From Alcanivorax sp. (lineage in GTDB: Bacteria > Pseudomonadota > Gammaproteobacteria > Pseudomonadales > Alcanivoracaceae), in the NCBI GenBank assembly GCA_013823245.1, contig PNLU01000004.1:1-64000 (forward strand): a stretch of 64,000 nucleotides of DNA, written 5' to 3'. The translations under genes and the position numbers were made by a program. Below the pieces are notes generated by a model. The model worked only from the letters and a program-made list of their open reading frames with translations, ran no database searches and was not told the DNA's origin. This document shows, piece by piece, positions 34,701 through 44,189 of this stretch. Position 1 is the first letter of the stretch; each line of letters begins with the position of its first letter.

Positions 34701-36212
34701 TCAGGCCTGTTTGACACCCGCCAGTTTGCGGGCGTGCCACTTCTTGTCTTCCACGTTCATGCCGCGCAGGATCTGGATGCGCTGGGCCTGGGGGCTGCCG
34801 GCACCGTGCATGGATTCGGTCAGGTAGCCTACGGCATTGCGGCCCAGGGTCATGTTCTCGATCAGGCGCAGGATGCGCACCCGGTCTTCCACGGCGATGT
34901 CGTCGCGGCCCTTGAGAAACTTCCTGATGATGTCGCCCACCTGCTCGGAGTTCATGTCCTGCTCGCTGGGCATGGTGACCATGATGCCGCCCGCCAGATC
35001 CTGGGCCAGACGGGAAATTTCGTAGGGGAAGCGGGTGACGTTGTGCTTGCAGACATTGCTGAGCATGGCGTCGTTCATGTAGATACCGCTGGGCATTTTT
35101 TTCGCTTCATGGGAGCTGGCGATGCCGGACGAGAAAATGGTTTCGTTCAGGTGCACCATTTCCACCAGCTTGTCGCGGATATGGCTGACCTTGTCCAGGC
35201 CGTTGTATTCCGCAATGGACGCCGCAGCGCCCACCAGCACGTCACCGAGGCCGGTCTTGCACACGTAGGAGGCGCGGTGATACGCGGTAAAACGCGCCAC
35301 CATCTCCTGCGCGAATTCATACTCGCCGTCCATCAGGACGTGTTCCCACGGAATAAAGACATCGTCGAAATACACCAGCACTTCCTGGCCGCCGTATTCG
35401 GCGTTGCCCTGGTCGATATTGCCTTCTTCCATGGCGCGGGTGTCGCAGGACTGGCGGCCGTAAATGTAAGTGATGCCTTCGGCGTCGCCGGGGATCATGC
35501 CGACCACGGCGTAGTTCTTGTCTTCTTCGGTCAGGTTCATGGTCGGCATCACGCAGATCCAGTGCTGGTTCCAGCCGCCGGTCATGTGCGCCTTGGCGCC
35601 GCGCACGAAGATGCCTTTGTCATTACGGCCGGACACATGCATGAACATGTCGGGGTCGGCCTGTTCGTGGGGACGCTTGGAGCGATCGCCTTTCGGATCG
35701 GTCATGCCCGCAGCGATCAGGATATTCTTGCGCTGGGCTTCCTTCAGGAAGCGCAGGTAACGCTGGTGGTACTCGGTGCCGTGTTTTTCGTCGATCTCGT
35801 AGGTGATCGAATGCAGAACCGAAATGGTGTCCAGCCCGGTGCAACGCTGGAAGCAGGTGCCGGTGATCTGGCCCATGCGGCGTTGCATGCGGTTTTTCAT
35901 CACCAGGTCGTCGGGCGATTCCACGATATGCAGGAAGCGGTTCACGCGGGCGTCGATCAGCGGTGACCAGGCGGTGGCCAGATCCGGGTCTTCGATGGCC
36001 AGATCGTAGCTGGCACGCAGGGCATTGATGGACGGCTTGATGATCGGGTGATCGGCCGGTTCCTCGATGCGTTCGCCGAACAGGTACAGGTCGGTGCCGC
36101 GATTGCGCAGGCTGGCCAGGTATTCCTCACCGTTGGTGATCACGGGGATACGCGCCCAGCGTTCCTCGGCGCTTTCCTGTTTGCGGTCCTTGATCGGTGG
36201 CACGGCGTTCAT
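34701..36212 (-). CDS. 4-hydroxyphenylacetate 3-hydroxylase/4-hydroxybutyryl-CoA dehydratase family protein
   Basis: A 503-residue protein of the HpaB/AbfD fold (FAD-binding, acyl-CoA-dehydrogenase-like). It has C120-x3-C124 (GTCFQRC) and H312-x5-C318 (YHRASYVC). In 4-hydroxybutyryl-CoA dehydratase three Cys and one His hold a [4Fe-4S] cluster, so the ligands appear present, although the His-Cys spacing is one residue shorter than I recall for the clostridial enzyme. HpaB monooxygenases lack this set. The likely reaction is dehydration of a hydroxyacyl-CoA or vinylacetyl-CoA isomerisation. It converges with the broken hydrolase gene. The next minus-strand gene upstream, an acyl-CoA racemase-like protein, also points to acyl-CoA metabolism. 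Confidence 0.75.
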   Translation of the reverse strand: MNAVPPIKDRKQESAEERWARIPVITNGEEYLASLRNRGTDLYLFGERIEEPADHPIIKPSINALRASYDLAIEDPDLATAWSPLIDARVNRFLHIVESPDDLVMKNRMQRRMGQITGTCFQRCTGLDTISVLHSITYEIDEKHGTEYHQRYLRFLKEAQRKNILIAAGMTDPKGDRSKRPHEQADPDMFMHVSGRNDKGIFVRGAKAHMTGGWNQHWICVMPTMNLTEEDKNYAVVGMIPGDAEGITYIYGRQSCDTRAMEEGNIDQGNAEYGGQEVLVYFDDVFIPWEHVLMDGEYEFAQEMVARFTAYHRASYVCKTGLGDVLVGAAASIAEYNGLDKVSHIRDKLVEMVHLNETIFSSGIASSHEAKKMPSGIYMNDAMLSNVCKHNVTRFPYEISRLAQDLAGGIMVTMPSEQDMNSEQVGDIIRKFLKGRDDIAVEDRVRILRLIENMTLGRNAVGYLTESMHGAGSPQAQRIQILRGMNVEDKKWHARKLAGVKQA

Positions 36213-36392
36213 CGCTCTCTCCTGCGCGCGGGCTGATGTCGGGTTATGACTTCGCTTGTGACTCTCGGGTCATACCATGGTAGGGCGCCGCGTGGGAAAG
36301 GCAATGACAGGGGTGTACAGCCCGACTGGACACTAACGTCAGTAGGGGCACATCAGGAGCGGCCGTGCCAGCGGGCGACGGCCGCCGGACTG

Positions 36393-37562
36393 TCAGAGCT
36401 GCGCGGCGGCGCCGCTCTCCAGCAGCCGTGCAATGCTGGCCTCGTCGAAGCCTGCGTCTTGCAGTACGGCACGGGTGTCCGTGCCGGGTGGTCGCGCGGC
36501 CTCCGGCGTGGCTGCGGCGCTGCGGGAGAAGCGCGGGGTCGGGGCGTGCTGGGTGATGCCGGCGACCTCGACAAAACTGCCTCGGGCGCGGTTATGCGGA
36601 TGCTGCGGTGCCTCGTTCAGATCCAGTACGGGTGCAAAGCAGATGTCGGTGCCTTCCATCAGGGCGCACCATTCGTCGCGGCTGCGCTGGCGGAAAATGG
36701 CGGCCAGCTGTTCCTGTTGCTGCGGCCAGCGGGCCGGGTCCATCTGCACACCGAAGGTGTCGGCATCCAGCCCGGCCTTGTCGCACAGCAGTGCGTAGAA
36801 CTGCGGTTCGATACTGCCCACCGAGATATAGCCGCCGTCGGCGGTTTCATAGACCTCATAGAAATGGGCGCCGGTGTCGAGCATGTGGCCGCCCCGGCCA
36901 TTGCTGAACTGGCCCTTGCCGTTAAGGCCATAAAACATGGCCATCAGGGCGGCGGCGCCTTCGGTCATGGCGCTGTCGATCACCTGGCCCTGGCCACTGC
37001 GCTGGGCCTCCAGCAGGGCGCAGACCATGCCAAAGGCGAGCATCATGCCGCCGCCGCCAAAGTCGCCCACCAGGTTCAGTGGTGGCAGCGGCTTGTCGCC
37101 GCGCCGTCCCATGGCGTGCAGCGCGCCGGACAGCGCGATGTAGTTGATGTCGTGACCTGCGGCCTGGGCCAGCGGGCCGTCCTGCCCCCAGCCGGTCATG
37201 CGGCCGTAGACGAGCTTCGGGTTGCGGGCCATGCAGTCCTGCGGGCCGATACCGAGCCGCTCGGTGACGCCGGGACGATAGCCCTCGAACAGGCCATCGG
37301 CGCTTTCGCACAGCTTCAGCAGCGCGGCCACGCCGTCCGGGTGTTTCAGGTTCAGGCTGATGCTGCGGCGATTGCGAAACAGTACCTCGTGGCCGGTCTC
37401 GGCCACCGGGTTGCCGCCGGGGCGGTCCACGCGGATTACCTCGGCGCCCATGTCGGCCAGCATCATGCCGCAAAAAGGCCCGGGGCCGATGCCGGAAAGC
37501 TCGATGATACGCAGGCCGGAAAGCGGCCCGCTACGGGAAGTGGAAATCGGGGTGCCGGTCAT
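36393..37562 (-). CDS. Alpha-methylacyl-CoA racemase-like CaiB/BaiF family protein
   Basis: A 389-residue family III CoA-transferase-fold protein. H137 ([13 protein letters not shown]) and D167 ([12 protein letters not shown]) are 30 residues apart, as for the catalytic pair H126/D156 of mycobacterial MCR. It begins [35 protein letters not shown], a standard family start. It should epimerise (2R)/(2S)-methylacyl-CoA so that branched chains can enter beta-oxidation, consistent with isoprenoid or branched-alkane use. There is a second homologue at 49219. The 180-base gap to the dehydratase-like gene shows no further gene. Confidence 0.85.
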   Translation of the reverse strand: MTGTPISTSRSGPLSGLRIIELSGIGPGPFCGMMLADMGAEVIRVDRPGGNPVAETGHEVLFRNRRSISLNLKHPDGVAALLKLCESADGLFEGYRPGVTERLGIGPQDCMARNPKLVYGRMTGWGQDGPLAQAAGHDINYIALSGALHAMGRRGDKPLPPLNLVGDFGGGGMMLAFGMVCALLEAQRSGQGQVIDSAMTEGAAALMAMFYGLNGKGQFSNGRGGHMLDTGAHFYEVYETADGGYISVGSIEPQFYALLCDKAGLDADTFGVQMDPARWPQQQEQLAAIFRQRSRDEWCALMEGTDICFAPVLDLNEAPQHPHNRARGSFVEVAGITQHAPTPRFSRSAAATPEAARPPGTDTRAVLQDAGFDEASIARLLESGAAAQL

Positions 37563-37645
37563 GGCGGGCTCCTTGCGAAAATCGATTCGCCGGGATTGTG
37601 GCGAGCCGCTGCGGTGCCCGCAATGACCGGAAATTCAGAGTGTGA

Positions 37646-38245
37646 TCAAAGCGCTTTGATCAGCGCACGGCACTGGCTGCGGGCGATGGCCTTGATGCTG
37701 TTGGCTTCGCGGGTACTGATGTCGCCGCGCCAGAGGGGATGCCCGTCTGTGGTCAGCAAGGTGGCTTCCACGTTCTGGTCACTGGGCGGTACATCGCGCA
37801 TGGCGCGGTAATCGCGAATCGGCGTGATCTGTTCGTGCACCCCGGCAATGCCGGAGCCCGCTTCCGGGTTGAGCCGTGTTTCATGCATTTCCGGGAATTG
37901 CGCAATAAGAAGCGCGGTCAGTTCCACCACCAGGATGCTTTGCAACTGAAGCTCCTTGGCACGCCGCTCCAGCGCCTTGCTGCCGGGTTCGTACCAGCCT
38001 GGCATCACACGGTGACTCTGGGTCACCTCATACCCGGCCCGGGCCAGAATGGGTGCACAGGCCTCTTCCCATTCGGCGCGGTAGCGCTCCTCCGGGGTGC
38101 GCGCGGCCAGCAACAGCCGGGGGCCATGCTCAGCGTCGCTGGCATAACGCACTTCCACATTGCTGGTGCTGGCGCATCCGCCGAGGGCCAGTGTGATCAG
38201 CGCGACACCGAACACCTGCCAGGATCTCTGGAAAAAATGCGTCAT
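37646..38245 (-). CDS. Small lipoprotein, Sbal_3080-like
   Basis: A 199-residue protein with signal peptide and lipobox LGGC (Cys24). The mature part (YRAEWEEACAPILARAGYEVTQSHRVMPGW, SILVVELTAL, VEATLLTTDGHPLWRG) resembles small lipoproteins of the Sbal_3080 type, of unknown function. I start at ATG 38245, directly before the hydrophobic core; the open frame to 38533 is noncoding upstream. Neighbours on the same strand are the racemase-like gene downstream and the ceramidase-like gene upstream. Confidence 0.65.
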   Translation of the reverse strand: MTHFFQRSWQVFGVALITLALGGCASTSNVEVRYASDAEHGPRLLLAARTPEERYRAEWEEACAPILARAGYEVTQSHRVMPGWYEPGSKALERRAKELQLQSILVVELTALLIAQFPEMHETRLNPEAGSGIAGVHEQITPIRDYRAMRDVPPSDQNVEATLLTTDGHPLWRGDISTREANSIKAIARSQCRALIKAL

Positions 38246-38318
38246 TAGCGAGTCCCTCAGCCGCCACATCGATACCCTTGAGCATAGCAGGGAAGCGGCC
38301 GCCTGCCTTGATATGGAT

Positions 38319-40343
38319 TCAGAAAGCGGGCGAAAACAGCACCGGTTCACCTTCGATACGGATGCGAAAACGCACCGCCGGGGAGGGCGCGGGCGGGTCA
38401 TACCAGTGCACCGCATAGTCGGCGCCAGTGGCAGTGTTATCGAGCCAGCGTAGCCGCAGCTGGCTGCCCTGGTCATCTTCGCGCACGCCGTGGCGGTAGA
38501 ACGGCTGCCAGCCGTTACCGTGGTCGGCTTCAATACTGAGCAGCGGCTGGGTCAGATCCAGATGCGCCGGGTGCTCACCGTGGAAGCGGAACCGCCAGTG
38601 GGCTTCGCCGGGCCCGTCGGCCGGAACAAAGACCGGTGGCGCGGCGACGCTGCGGCTGGCCACCGGCAGGTCGGTCTGTGGCCAGTAGTCGCGACTGCGC
38701 AGCCGGTAGTGCCAGGGGCCGCCCACTTCGTCGATGTCGCCATGGGTCACCAGGTCCCGGGCGAGCTGCTGACTCGCAGCGGTCAGGAAGGCGAGGGTGC
38801 CGGGGCCATACAGTGTGTGGCCGCCTTCGTAATATTGCAGGCTGTATTCCTCGGGCGTGGTGGCGTAACCGACATAGCCGTTGGCCACGCTGCTGATCTC
38901 CACCTGCCAGGCGCCACGGGGCAGCTCGGCGGTCACCGCCTCACGCAGGCGGTTGCCGCTCTCCAGGGTGACTTCCCAGGGCAGTGCCACCAGCACCATG
39001 TCGTTGACCTGAACGATTTGCAGCAAGGGCCGGTGCGGGAAGCGCGAGGCCGGGAGCAGACGTTGCAGCCCGGACAGCATCCACTGTTTTTCACTGTGGC
39101 AGCCGTCGGTGAACACACGGCGCGGCCAGCCGTGTTGCAGGTAGGGCAACCAGGAAATCGGGAAGACTTCGTCGCCCTCGGCCGCGCCGGCGGTGGCTGC
39201 CCCGACAATGGCGCGTGAGCAGAGTCCGTGGCGTTCGGCCTCGGGCAGCGCCAGCAGGTCCAGTTCGCGGCTGGCCACGGCGGTGCGCAGGGTGTCATCC
39301 AGTTGATCGCCCAGCCGGTTGAACAGTTGCAGGGCGTGCCCGGCCAGCCCTTCGCCAATGCGCCGGGCTTCGCGGTCGCCACGCTGGCCGCGCACCCACG
39401 CCGGGCTGTTGTCACCGTGGGTGGCCTGATACGCGCCGTGCACCGGCACAAAGGGTGTCTCGTGGTCGGCAGCGATACCCAGGGCGACATCCCGGCCCAG
39501 CCAGGCCCAGACATCGGCATGCCAGGGGCGGGTAAAGGCGGGGATCACCGTGCCGTGGATCGAGAATGATGTCAGGGCACCGGCCGGGTAGTAGCGGCCG
39601 TCATCCGCTTCCAGATCGATACGCAACATGGTCAGGCGCGGGTTGATGGCGCGCAGGGCGTCGGCACCGTCGTCGTCGCGGTCCTGCGCGCCGGGGTTGC
39701 GCGCCCAGGCGGCCAGCGAGCGATTGCGGGTGAAGCCGCGTACCTCGCTCTGTCCGGTGGCCACGCGGGCGGCGCGGCGGCCTTCGAACGCCTGGATCAC
39801 GGCGTCGGCAATCTGCTGGCTCAGGAACTCGGCCAGTTGCGGGTCGAAGCCGGGGCTGTCGCTGCCAAAGACATTGTAGAAATCACTGTCCAGATACTGC
39901 CCCGGGCCAGAGTGGGTGTGGGTGGCCAGCAGGCTCAGGCCGTGGGCCGGGACATCGGTGCGTGCGGCGATCAGCTCGGCGACACGGCTGTGCAGCACCC
40001 GGGAGCCCGCGCCCAGATCCAGAGTGACCAGCGCCAGCGGTGTGCTGTCCGGGGCATGCAGGTAAAAGGCGCGAGCGCGCAGGCGGGTGCGGAAGCCGTC
40101 GGCGGGCCGCGCCCAAGCGGAGTAGCCGAACTTGGGGATGCCAATGGGGGGTGTGATATCCACTTCGGCGATACCGGCCACCGGCACCTGAATACGTTCT
40201 GCCGGAAGTGGCGCCGGGCGGCTGATCTGTAACTCGGTGACGGGGTAGGCCATGAAGGGCCAGCCGGTGTGCAACAGACCGGCGATCAGCAGCAAAGCCA
40301 GTGTTGCGAGCAGCCAGGGCCAGCGGCGACGACGTCGGGGCAT
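38319..40343 (-). CDS. Neutral/alkaline ceramidase-like protein
   Basis: A 674-residue protein anchored by a hydrophobic segment at residues 9-25 after an arginine-rich start. It carries neutral-ceramidase marks: LATHTHSGPG (Zn ligand His, residues 142-144), FSIHGTVI (second His), THGDNSPAWVRGQRGD near the position of the nucleophile region, PWEVTLESGNRLR (Glu ligand), and NGYVGYATTPEEYSLQYYEGGHTLYGP. The enzyme hydrolyses N-acyl sphingosine; bacterial members act outside the cytoplasm. The loop that carries the nucleophilic serine in Pseudomonas ceramidase is diverged, so the substrate may differ. Confidence 0.75.
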   Translation of the reverse strand: MPRRRRRWPWLLATLALLLIAGLLHTGWPFMAYPVTELQISRPAPLPAERIQVPVAGIAEVDITPPIGIPKFGYSAWARPADGFRTRLRARAFYLHAPDSTPLALVTLDLGAGSRVLHSRVAELIAARTDVPAHGLSLLATHTHSGPGQYLDSDFYNVFGSDSPGFDPQLAEFLSQQIADAVIQAFEGRRAARVATGQSEVRGFTRNRSLAAWARNPGAQDRDDDGADALRAINPRLTMLRIDLEADDGRYYPAGALTSFSIHGTVIPAFTRPWHADVWAWLGRDVALGIAADHETPFVPVHGAYQATHGDNSPAWVRGQRGDREARRIGEGLAGHALQLFNRLGDQLDDTLRTAVASRELDLLALPEAERHGLCSRAIVGAATAGAAEGDEVFPISWLPYLQHGWPRRVFTDGCHSEKQWMLSGLQRLLPASRFPHRPLLQIVQVNDMVLVALPWEVTLESGNRLREAVTAELPRGAWQVEISSVANGYVGYATTPEEYSLQYYEGGHTLYGPGTLAFLTAASQQLARDLVTHGDIDEVGGPWHYRLRSRDYWPQTDLPVASRSVAAPPVFVPADGPGEAHWRFRFHGEHPAHLDLTQPLLSIEADHGNGWQPFYRHGVREDDQGSQLRLRWLDNTATGADYAVHWYDPPAPSPAVRFRIRIEGEPVLFSPAF

Positions 40344-40429
40344 GGGGCAGGTCCATCTTCATTATGATGATGGACCATGGTACCCGTTCACGCCGGGCCG
40401 GGCAGGCCCGGATGGGTCAATTTGCGACG

Positions 40430-42880
40430 TCAGCCCGCTTCCTGGCGCAGCAAGGCCAGTGGCGGCTGCCGCAGCGCGCCACGCCCCAGTGCCATGCCGG
40501 TGAGGGCCACCAGCAGCCCGAGCAGGGTTGGCAGCAGTAACCACAGGGACCAGGGCAGGGCACCGTCGAACAGTCGTTGCCCCAGCGGATACAGCGCCGC
40601 CAGCATGATCAGTGTGGCGCCAAGGGCGGCGCCGCCACCCAGGACCAGACACTCCAGCAGGGTGACGCGGTGAATCAGTTCACGGCTGCCGCCGAGGGTG
40701 CGCAGCAGCGCGTTATCGCGCCCGCGCTGGGCCTGGGCGCCGAGCAGGGCAGCGCCGAGCACCAGCAGCGCAGCGGCCATCAGCAGCAGGGCCATCAGGC
40801 CGGTGGCGCGGCTGGCCTGGCGGATGATGTCCTGGGCCTGATCCAGCAGGGCGTTGACGTCGAGCAGGGTGATATGCGGCATCTCACGCAGCAGACTGGC
40901 CAGCCGCGCTCCGTCGCCCTCGGACAACCAGAAGCTGGTCAACCAGGTGATGTCCTGCCCGGCCAACCCGCCCTGGGCAAACATGAAAAAGAAGTTCGGC
41001 TCGAAGCTTTCCCAGTCCACTTCGCGAATGCTGGTGATGCGCGCACTCACCGTGCCCTGGCTGGTGGTGAACAGCACCTCGTCGTCCAGGGCCAGCCCGA
41101 GCCGCTCGGCCAGTTCTTTTTCCACCGAGACGTCGCCGGTGGCGTCCGGTTCCCAGCTGCCCGCAACGACCCGGTTGCTGGGCGGCAGGGCATCGGCTTC
41201 AGTCAGGATCAGATCGCGATTGAGGGTGCGTTCGGTCTGGTCATCTTCCTTGGTCACGGCCTCGCGCACCGGCACGCCGTTGATCTCGGACAGCCGTCCG
41301 CGCACCACCGGGTAGGCCGGTTGCGGGCGGGCGTCATGGTCACTCAGCCAGTCGGCGAAGGCGGGCAGGTCTTCATCAAACAGGTTGAATATAAAATGAT
41401 TCGGGGCATCTTCCGGCAGCTTCTGGCGCCAGTCGCTGAGCAACTGGTTGCCGGTTTGCCCGGCCATGCCGAGCACGGCCAGGGCCACGGTGAGGGACGC
41501 CAGCAGCGGCAGGGTCAGGCCCGGACGGCGGCTCAGGCGGCGTACCGCCAGGCGTGCGGCCAGCGGCAGGCGGCGGCTGGTCACATCCAGCACCTTGAGC
41601 AGTGGCCACAGCAGCGCGGGCAGCAGGGCGCCCAGCACGACCAGGAGAGTCAGCAACTGAGCCAGTTCCGCCAGCGAGCCGGTCAGCAGGGCGGCCAGCA
41701 GCACCGGCGCGCCCAGGGCGGCGGCCAGTTCGATCACGCCTGCCAGTTGCCGTGGGGCCAGGCGATCGTTCAGCACCTGCATGGCCGGGGTGCGCACCAG
41801 GGCGCTCAGGCGCGGTAGTGCAAACGCGAGCCACAGCACCATCGGGCCCAGCAGCAGGGTGAGCCAGTCCGCGATGCCGGCGGCCAGCGGGCCATCCCAG
41901 CCGAGGGCACGGCGCAGGCCCAGCAGCAGCGCGATGCCCAGCAGGGTGCCGGTCAGCGCGGCGGGAATGACGGCCCAGGCTTCCTCGCCGAGCAGCCGGG
42001 TCAGCACCTGGCGGCGGCGTGCGCCGAAGCTGCGCAGCAGTGCGGCCATGCGCGCCCGGCGCCGGACCCGCTGGGTGGTGGCCAGATAAATGGCGGCGCC
42101 GCACAACAGGCTCACCAGCAACACGCCCAGGCTGACCCACAGGGTCAGTTGGCGCATCGGGCCCATGGAGCGGGTGGCGGCATCGGCTACGGTATCCAGG
42201 CGCTGGTCGTCGCGCAGGGTGTCGGGCAGGGCCTGTTCGGCGCGGCTGACGTCGGCGGCGGCGCCTGCGAGCAACAGGCGGTAACTGACTCGCGTGCCCG
42301 GGCCAAGGATGCCGGTGGCGGGCAGGTCGTCGCTGTGGAACAGAATGCGCGGGTTCATGCTGTAGAAGCCGGCGCCCTGGTCCGGTTCCTGCCGAATGAT
42401 GCGTGTCACGGTGAGCGCCTGACGGCCGACGGTCAGCGTGACGCCCGGTTCGATGCCCAGCCTGTCGAGGACCTGATCGGCCACCCACAACTCGCCGGGG
42501 CGCGGCCCGTGGTCGATACCGCGCGAGGCCTCGAAACGGGCGTCGGCGACGCCCAGCTCGCCATACAGGGGATAGCCGTCGCTGGCGGCGCGGGCGGACA
42601 CCAGCAGCAGTTCATCTTCATGCACCAGTACGGTGGGGAAATCCGCGATCTCACTCTGGCGCAGGTCGCTGAGCAGTTCGCGCTGGGCGTCTTCGGCGGG
42701 ATAGCTGCCGGCCAGCACCAGGTCGCCGCCAAGCACTTCGGCGGTGCGCACATCAAAGCGTTGCTCCAGTTCTGCGCGCAGCAGCACCACGGAGGCCAGG
42801 GACAGCGCGGCAATGGCCAGCGCCAGCGCCAGGATACGAAACGCCGGGTCGCGCCAGGGGCGAGTCAGGGCTGCATGCAT
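40430..42880 (-). CDS. ybbP: FtsX-like ABC transporter permease (YbbP type)
   Basis: An 816-residue protein with two FtsX-type units: an N-terminal helix, a MacB-PCD-like periplasmic domain, then three helices, repeated, plus additional central helices (about 10 hydrophobic segments). The start codon shares one base with the stop of the ATPase gene (TGATG), so both form one operon. In E. coli the YbbAP pair sits beside tesA, as here. The substrate is unknown; proposed roles include lipid or envelope-lipoprotein handling. Confidence 0.85.
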   Translation of the reverse strand: MHAALTRPWRDPAFRILALALAIAALSLASVVLLRAELEQRFDVRTAEVLGGDLVLAGSYPAEDAQRELLSDLRQSEIADFPTVLVHEDELLLVSARAASDGYPLYGELGVADARFEASRGIDHGPRPGELWVADQVLDRLGIEPGVTLTVGRQALTVTRIIRQEPDQGAGFYSMNPRILFHSDDLPATGILGPGTRVSYRLLLAGAAADVSRAEQALPDTLRDDQRLDTVADAATRSMGPMRQLTLWVSLGVLLVSLLCGAAIYLATTQRVRRRARMAALLRSFGARRRQVLTRLLGEEAWAVIPAALTGTLLGIALLLGLRRALGWDGPLAAGIADWLTLLLGPMVLWLAFALPRLSALVRTPAMQVLNDRLAPRQLAGVIELAAALGAPVLLAALLTGSLAELAQLLTLLVVLGALLPALLWPLLKVLDVTSRRLPLAARLAVRRLSRRPGLTLPLLASLTVALAVLGMAGQTGNQLLSDWRQKLPEDAPNHFIFNLFDEDLPAFADWLSDHDARPQPAYPVVRGRLSEINGVPVREAVTKEDDQTERTLNRDLILTEADALPPSNRVVAGSWEPDATGDVSVEKELAERLGLALDDEVLFTTSQGTVSARITSIREVDWESFEPNFFFMFAQGGLAGQDITWLTSFWLSEGDGARLASLLREMPHITLLDVNALLDQAQDIIRQASRATGLMALLLMAAALLVLGAALLGAQAQRGRDNALLRTLGGSRELIHRVTLLECLVLGGGAALGATLIMLAALYPLGQRLFDGALPWSLWLLLPTLLGLLVALTGMALGRGALRQPPLALLRQEAG

Positions 42881-43566
42881 CAGGCGGGCTCCGGCGTCAG
42901 CAGGCGGCCTGCTTCCAGGCGCAGGTGACGCTGGCAGCGGGCCGCCAACGGGTCGTCATGGGTCACCAGCACCAGCGCCGTGCCGGCTTCGCGGTTCATG
43001 TCGAACAGCAGTTCGATCACGCGCTGGCCATTGGCATGGTCCAGGCTGCCGGTGGGTTCATCGGCAAACAGCAATCGGGGCGCCACGGCGAAGGCGCGTG
43101 CCAGGGCCACGCGCTGTTGCTCGCCGCCAGACAGGGTGGTCGGGAAATGCTTCAGGCGATGGCCCAGGCCGACGCGCTCCAGCCACTGGCGGGCGATCTG
43201 TGCGGGCTGGCTGACGCCCTTGATTTCCAGCGGCAGCATGACGTTTTCCAGCACATTCAGATCGCTGACCAGGTGGAATGACTGGAACACAAAGGCGCAG
43301 AGTTCGCCGCGACGCAGGGCGCGCTGGTCTTCGTCCAGTGCACTGAAGGCGGCGCCGTCGAGCATCACCTCGCCCTCGCTGGGGACATCCAGCCCGGCCA
43401 GAATACCGAGCAAGGTGGATTTGCCGCTGCCGCTGGGCCCGGTGATGGCGACGCTTTCACCGGGCTGTACCTGTAATGCGATATGCTCGAGCAGGGTCAA
43501 TTCACCTTCCGGGCCGGGGACCCGTTTGCTAAGGTTGCCGGCGGTCAGGATTGGAGTAGATGTCAT
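42880..43566 (-). CDS. ybbA: ABC transporter ATP-binding protein (YbbA/LolD type)
   Basis: A 228-residue ABC ATPase: Walker A GPSGSGKST near 43-51, Q-loop FVFQSFHL, signature LSGGEQQRVALARA, Walker B LLFADEPTGSLD, and switch VLVTHD. The ATG 43566-43564 overlaps the tesA ATG on the other strand by two bases. The family usually pairs with FtsX-like permeases, here the next gene. The longer open frame to 43956 is antisense to tesA. Confidence 0.88.
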   Translation of the reverse strand: MTSTPILTAGNLSKRVPGPEGELTLLEHIALQVQPGESVAITGPSGSGKSTLLGILAGLDVPSEGEVMLDGAAFSALDEDQRALRRGELCAFVFQSFHLVSDLNVLENVMLPLEIKGVSQPAQIARQWLERVGLGHRLKHFPTTLSGGEQQRVALARAFAVAPRLLFADEPTGSLDHANGQRVIELLFDMNREAGTALVLVTHDDPLAARCQRHLRLEAGRLLTPEPA

Positions 43567-44188
43567 GCGTTGGTTACTCGGTGTCTGGTTCGGCTGTCTC
43601 AGCCTGTTGGCGTCAGCCGACATACTGATTGTGGGGGACAGTATCAGTGCGGCGTACGGCCTTGACAAGGAACAGAGCTGGGTGGCGTTGCTGCAGCAAC
43701 GTGTGAATAGCGAGTGTCCGGGTATCACGGTGAATAATGCGTCGGTCAGTGGTGAGACGACTGCCGGTGGCCGTGCGCGTTTGCCCGCGTTGCTGACGCG
43801 CCATACACCGCGCGTGGTGGTGATCGAACTGGGCGGCAACGATGGCTTGCGCGGCCAGCCGCCTGCGCGCATGGCGGATAACCTGCGTGCCATGGTGGCG
43901 GCCAGTCGTGATGCCGGTGCCACGCCGTTGCTGTTCGGTATGCTGATTCCGCCCAATTATGGTGCAGCCTACAGCGACATGTTCGAGCGCGCCTTTGCGG
44001 ATGTTGCGGAAGAAAAAGACGTGCCCTTCGTGCCGTTCTTCCTGGAAGGTGTGGGCGACAATCCGGCGCTGATGCAGGATGACGGGATTCATCCGACGGC
44101 GGAGGCACAACCGCGATTGCTGGAAAACGCCTGGTCGGTGCTGGCGCCGGAAGTGGCCCGGCTGTGCAACGCCTCGGGAGCGCGCTGA
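43565..44188 (+). CDS. tesA: Multifunctional acyl-CoA thioesterase I/lysophospholipase L1, TesA
   Basis: A 207-residue SGNH hydrolase with a short signal peptide (MRWLLGVWFGCLSLLASA). Block I is GDSISAAYG (catalytic Ser), block II VSGETTAGG, block III GGND, and block V DDGIHP (Asp and His). It hydrolyses long-chain acyl-CoA, lysophospholipids and esters in the periplasm. It is divergent from ybbA with overlapping start codons, so its promoter must lie within ybbA. The DUF924 gene starts 2 bases after its stop. Confidence 0.9.
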   Translation: MRWLLGVWFGCLSLLASADILIVGDSISAAYGLDKEQSWVALLQQRVNSECPGITVNNASVSGETTAGGRARLPALLTRHTPRVVVIELGGNDGLRGQPPARMADNLRAMVAASRDAGATPLLFGMLIPPNYGAAYSDMFERAFADVAEEKDVPFVPFFLEGVGDNPALMQDDGIHPTAEAQPRLLENAWSVLAPEVARLCNASGAR

Positions 44189-44189
44189 C

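Noticed and set aside
34734-35966. 410-residue plus-strand open frame
   Set aside because: Antisense to the dehydratase-like gene, which has intact motifs; histidine- and valine-rich shadow.
36246-37811. 521-residue open frame on the plus strand
   Set aside because: Fully antisense to the racemase-like gene. Its composition follows the codon structure of the minus-strand gene, and no ribosome site or domain is seen.
40577-41818. 413-residue plus-strand open frame
   Set aside because: Antisense to ybbP; glutamine- and glycine-rich shadow translation typical of GC-rich genes.
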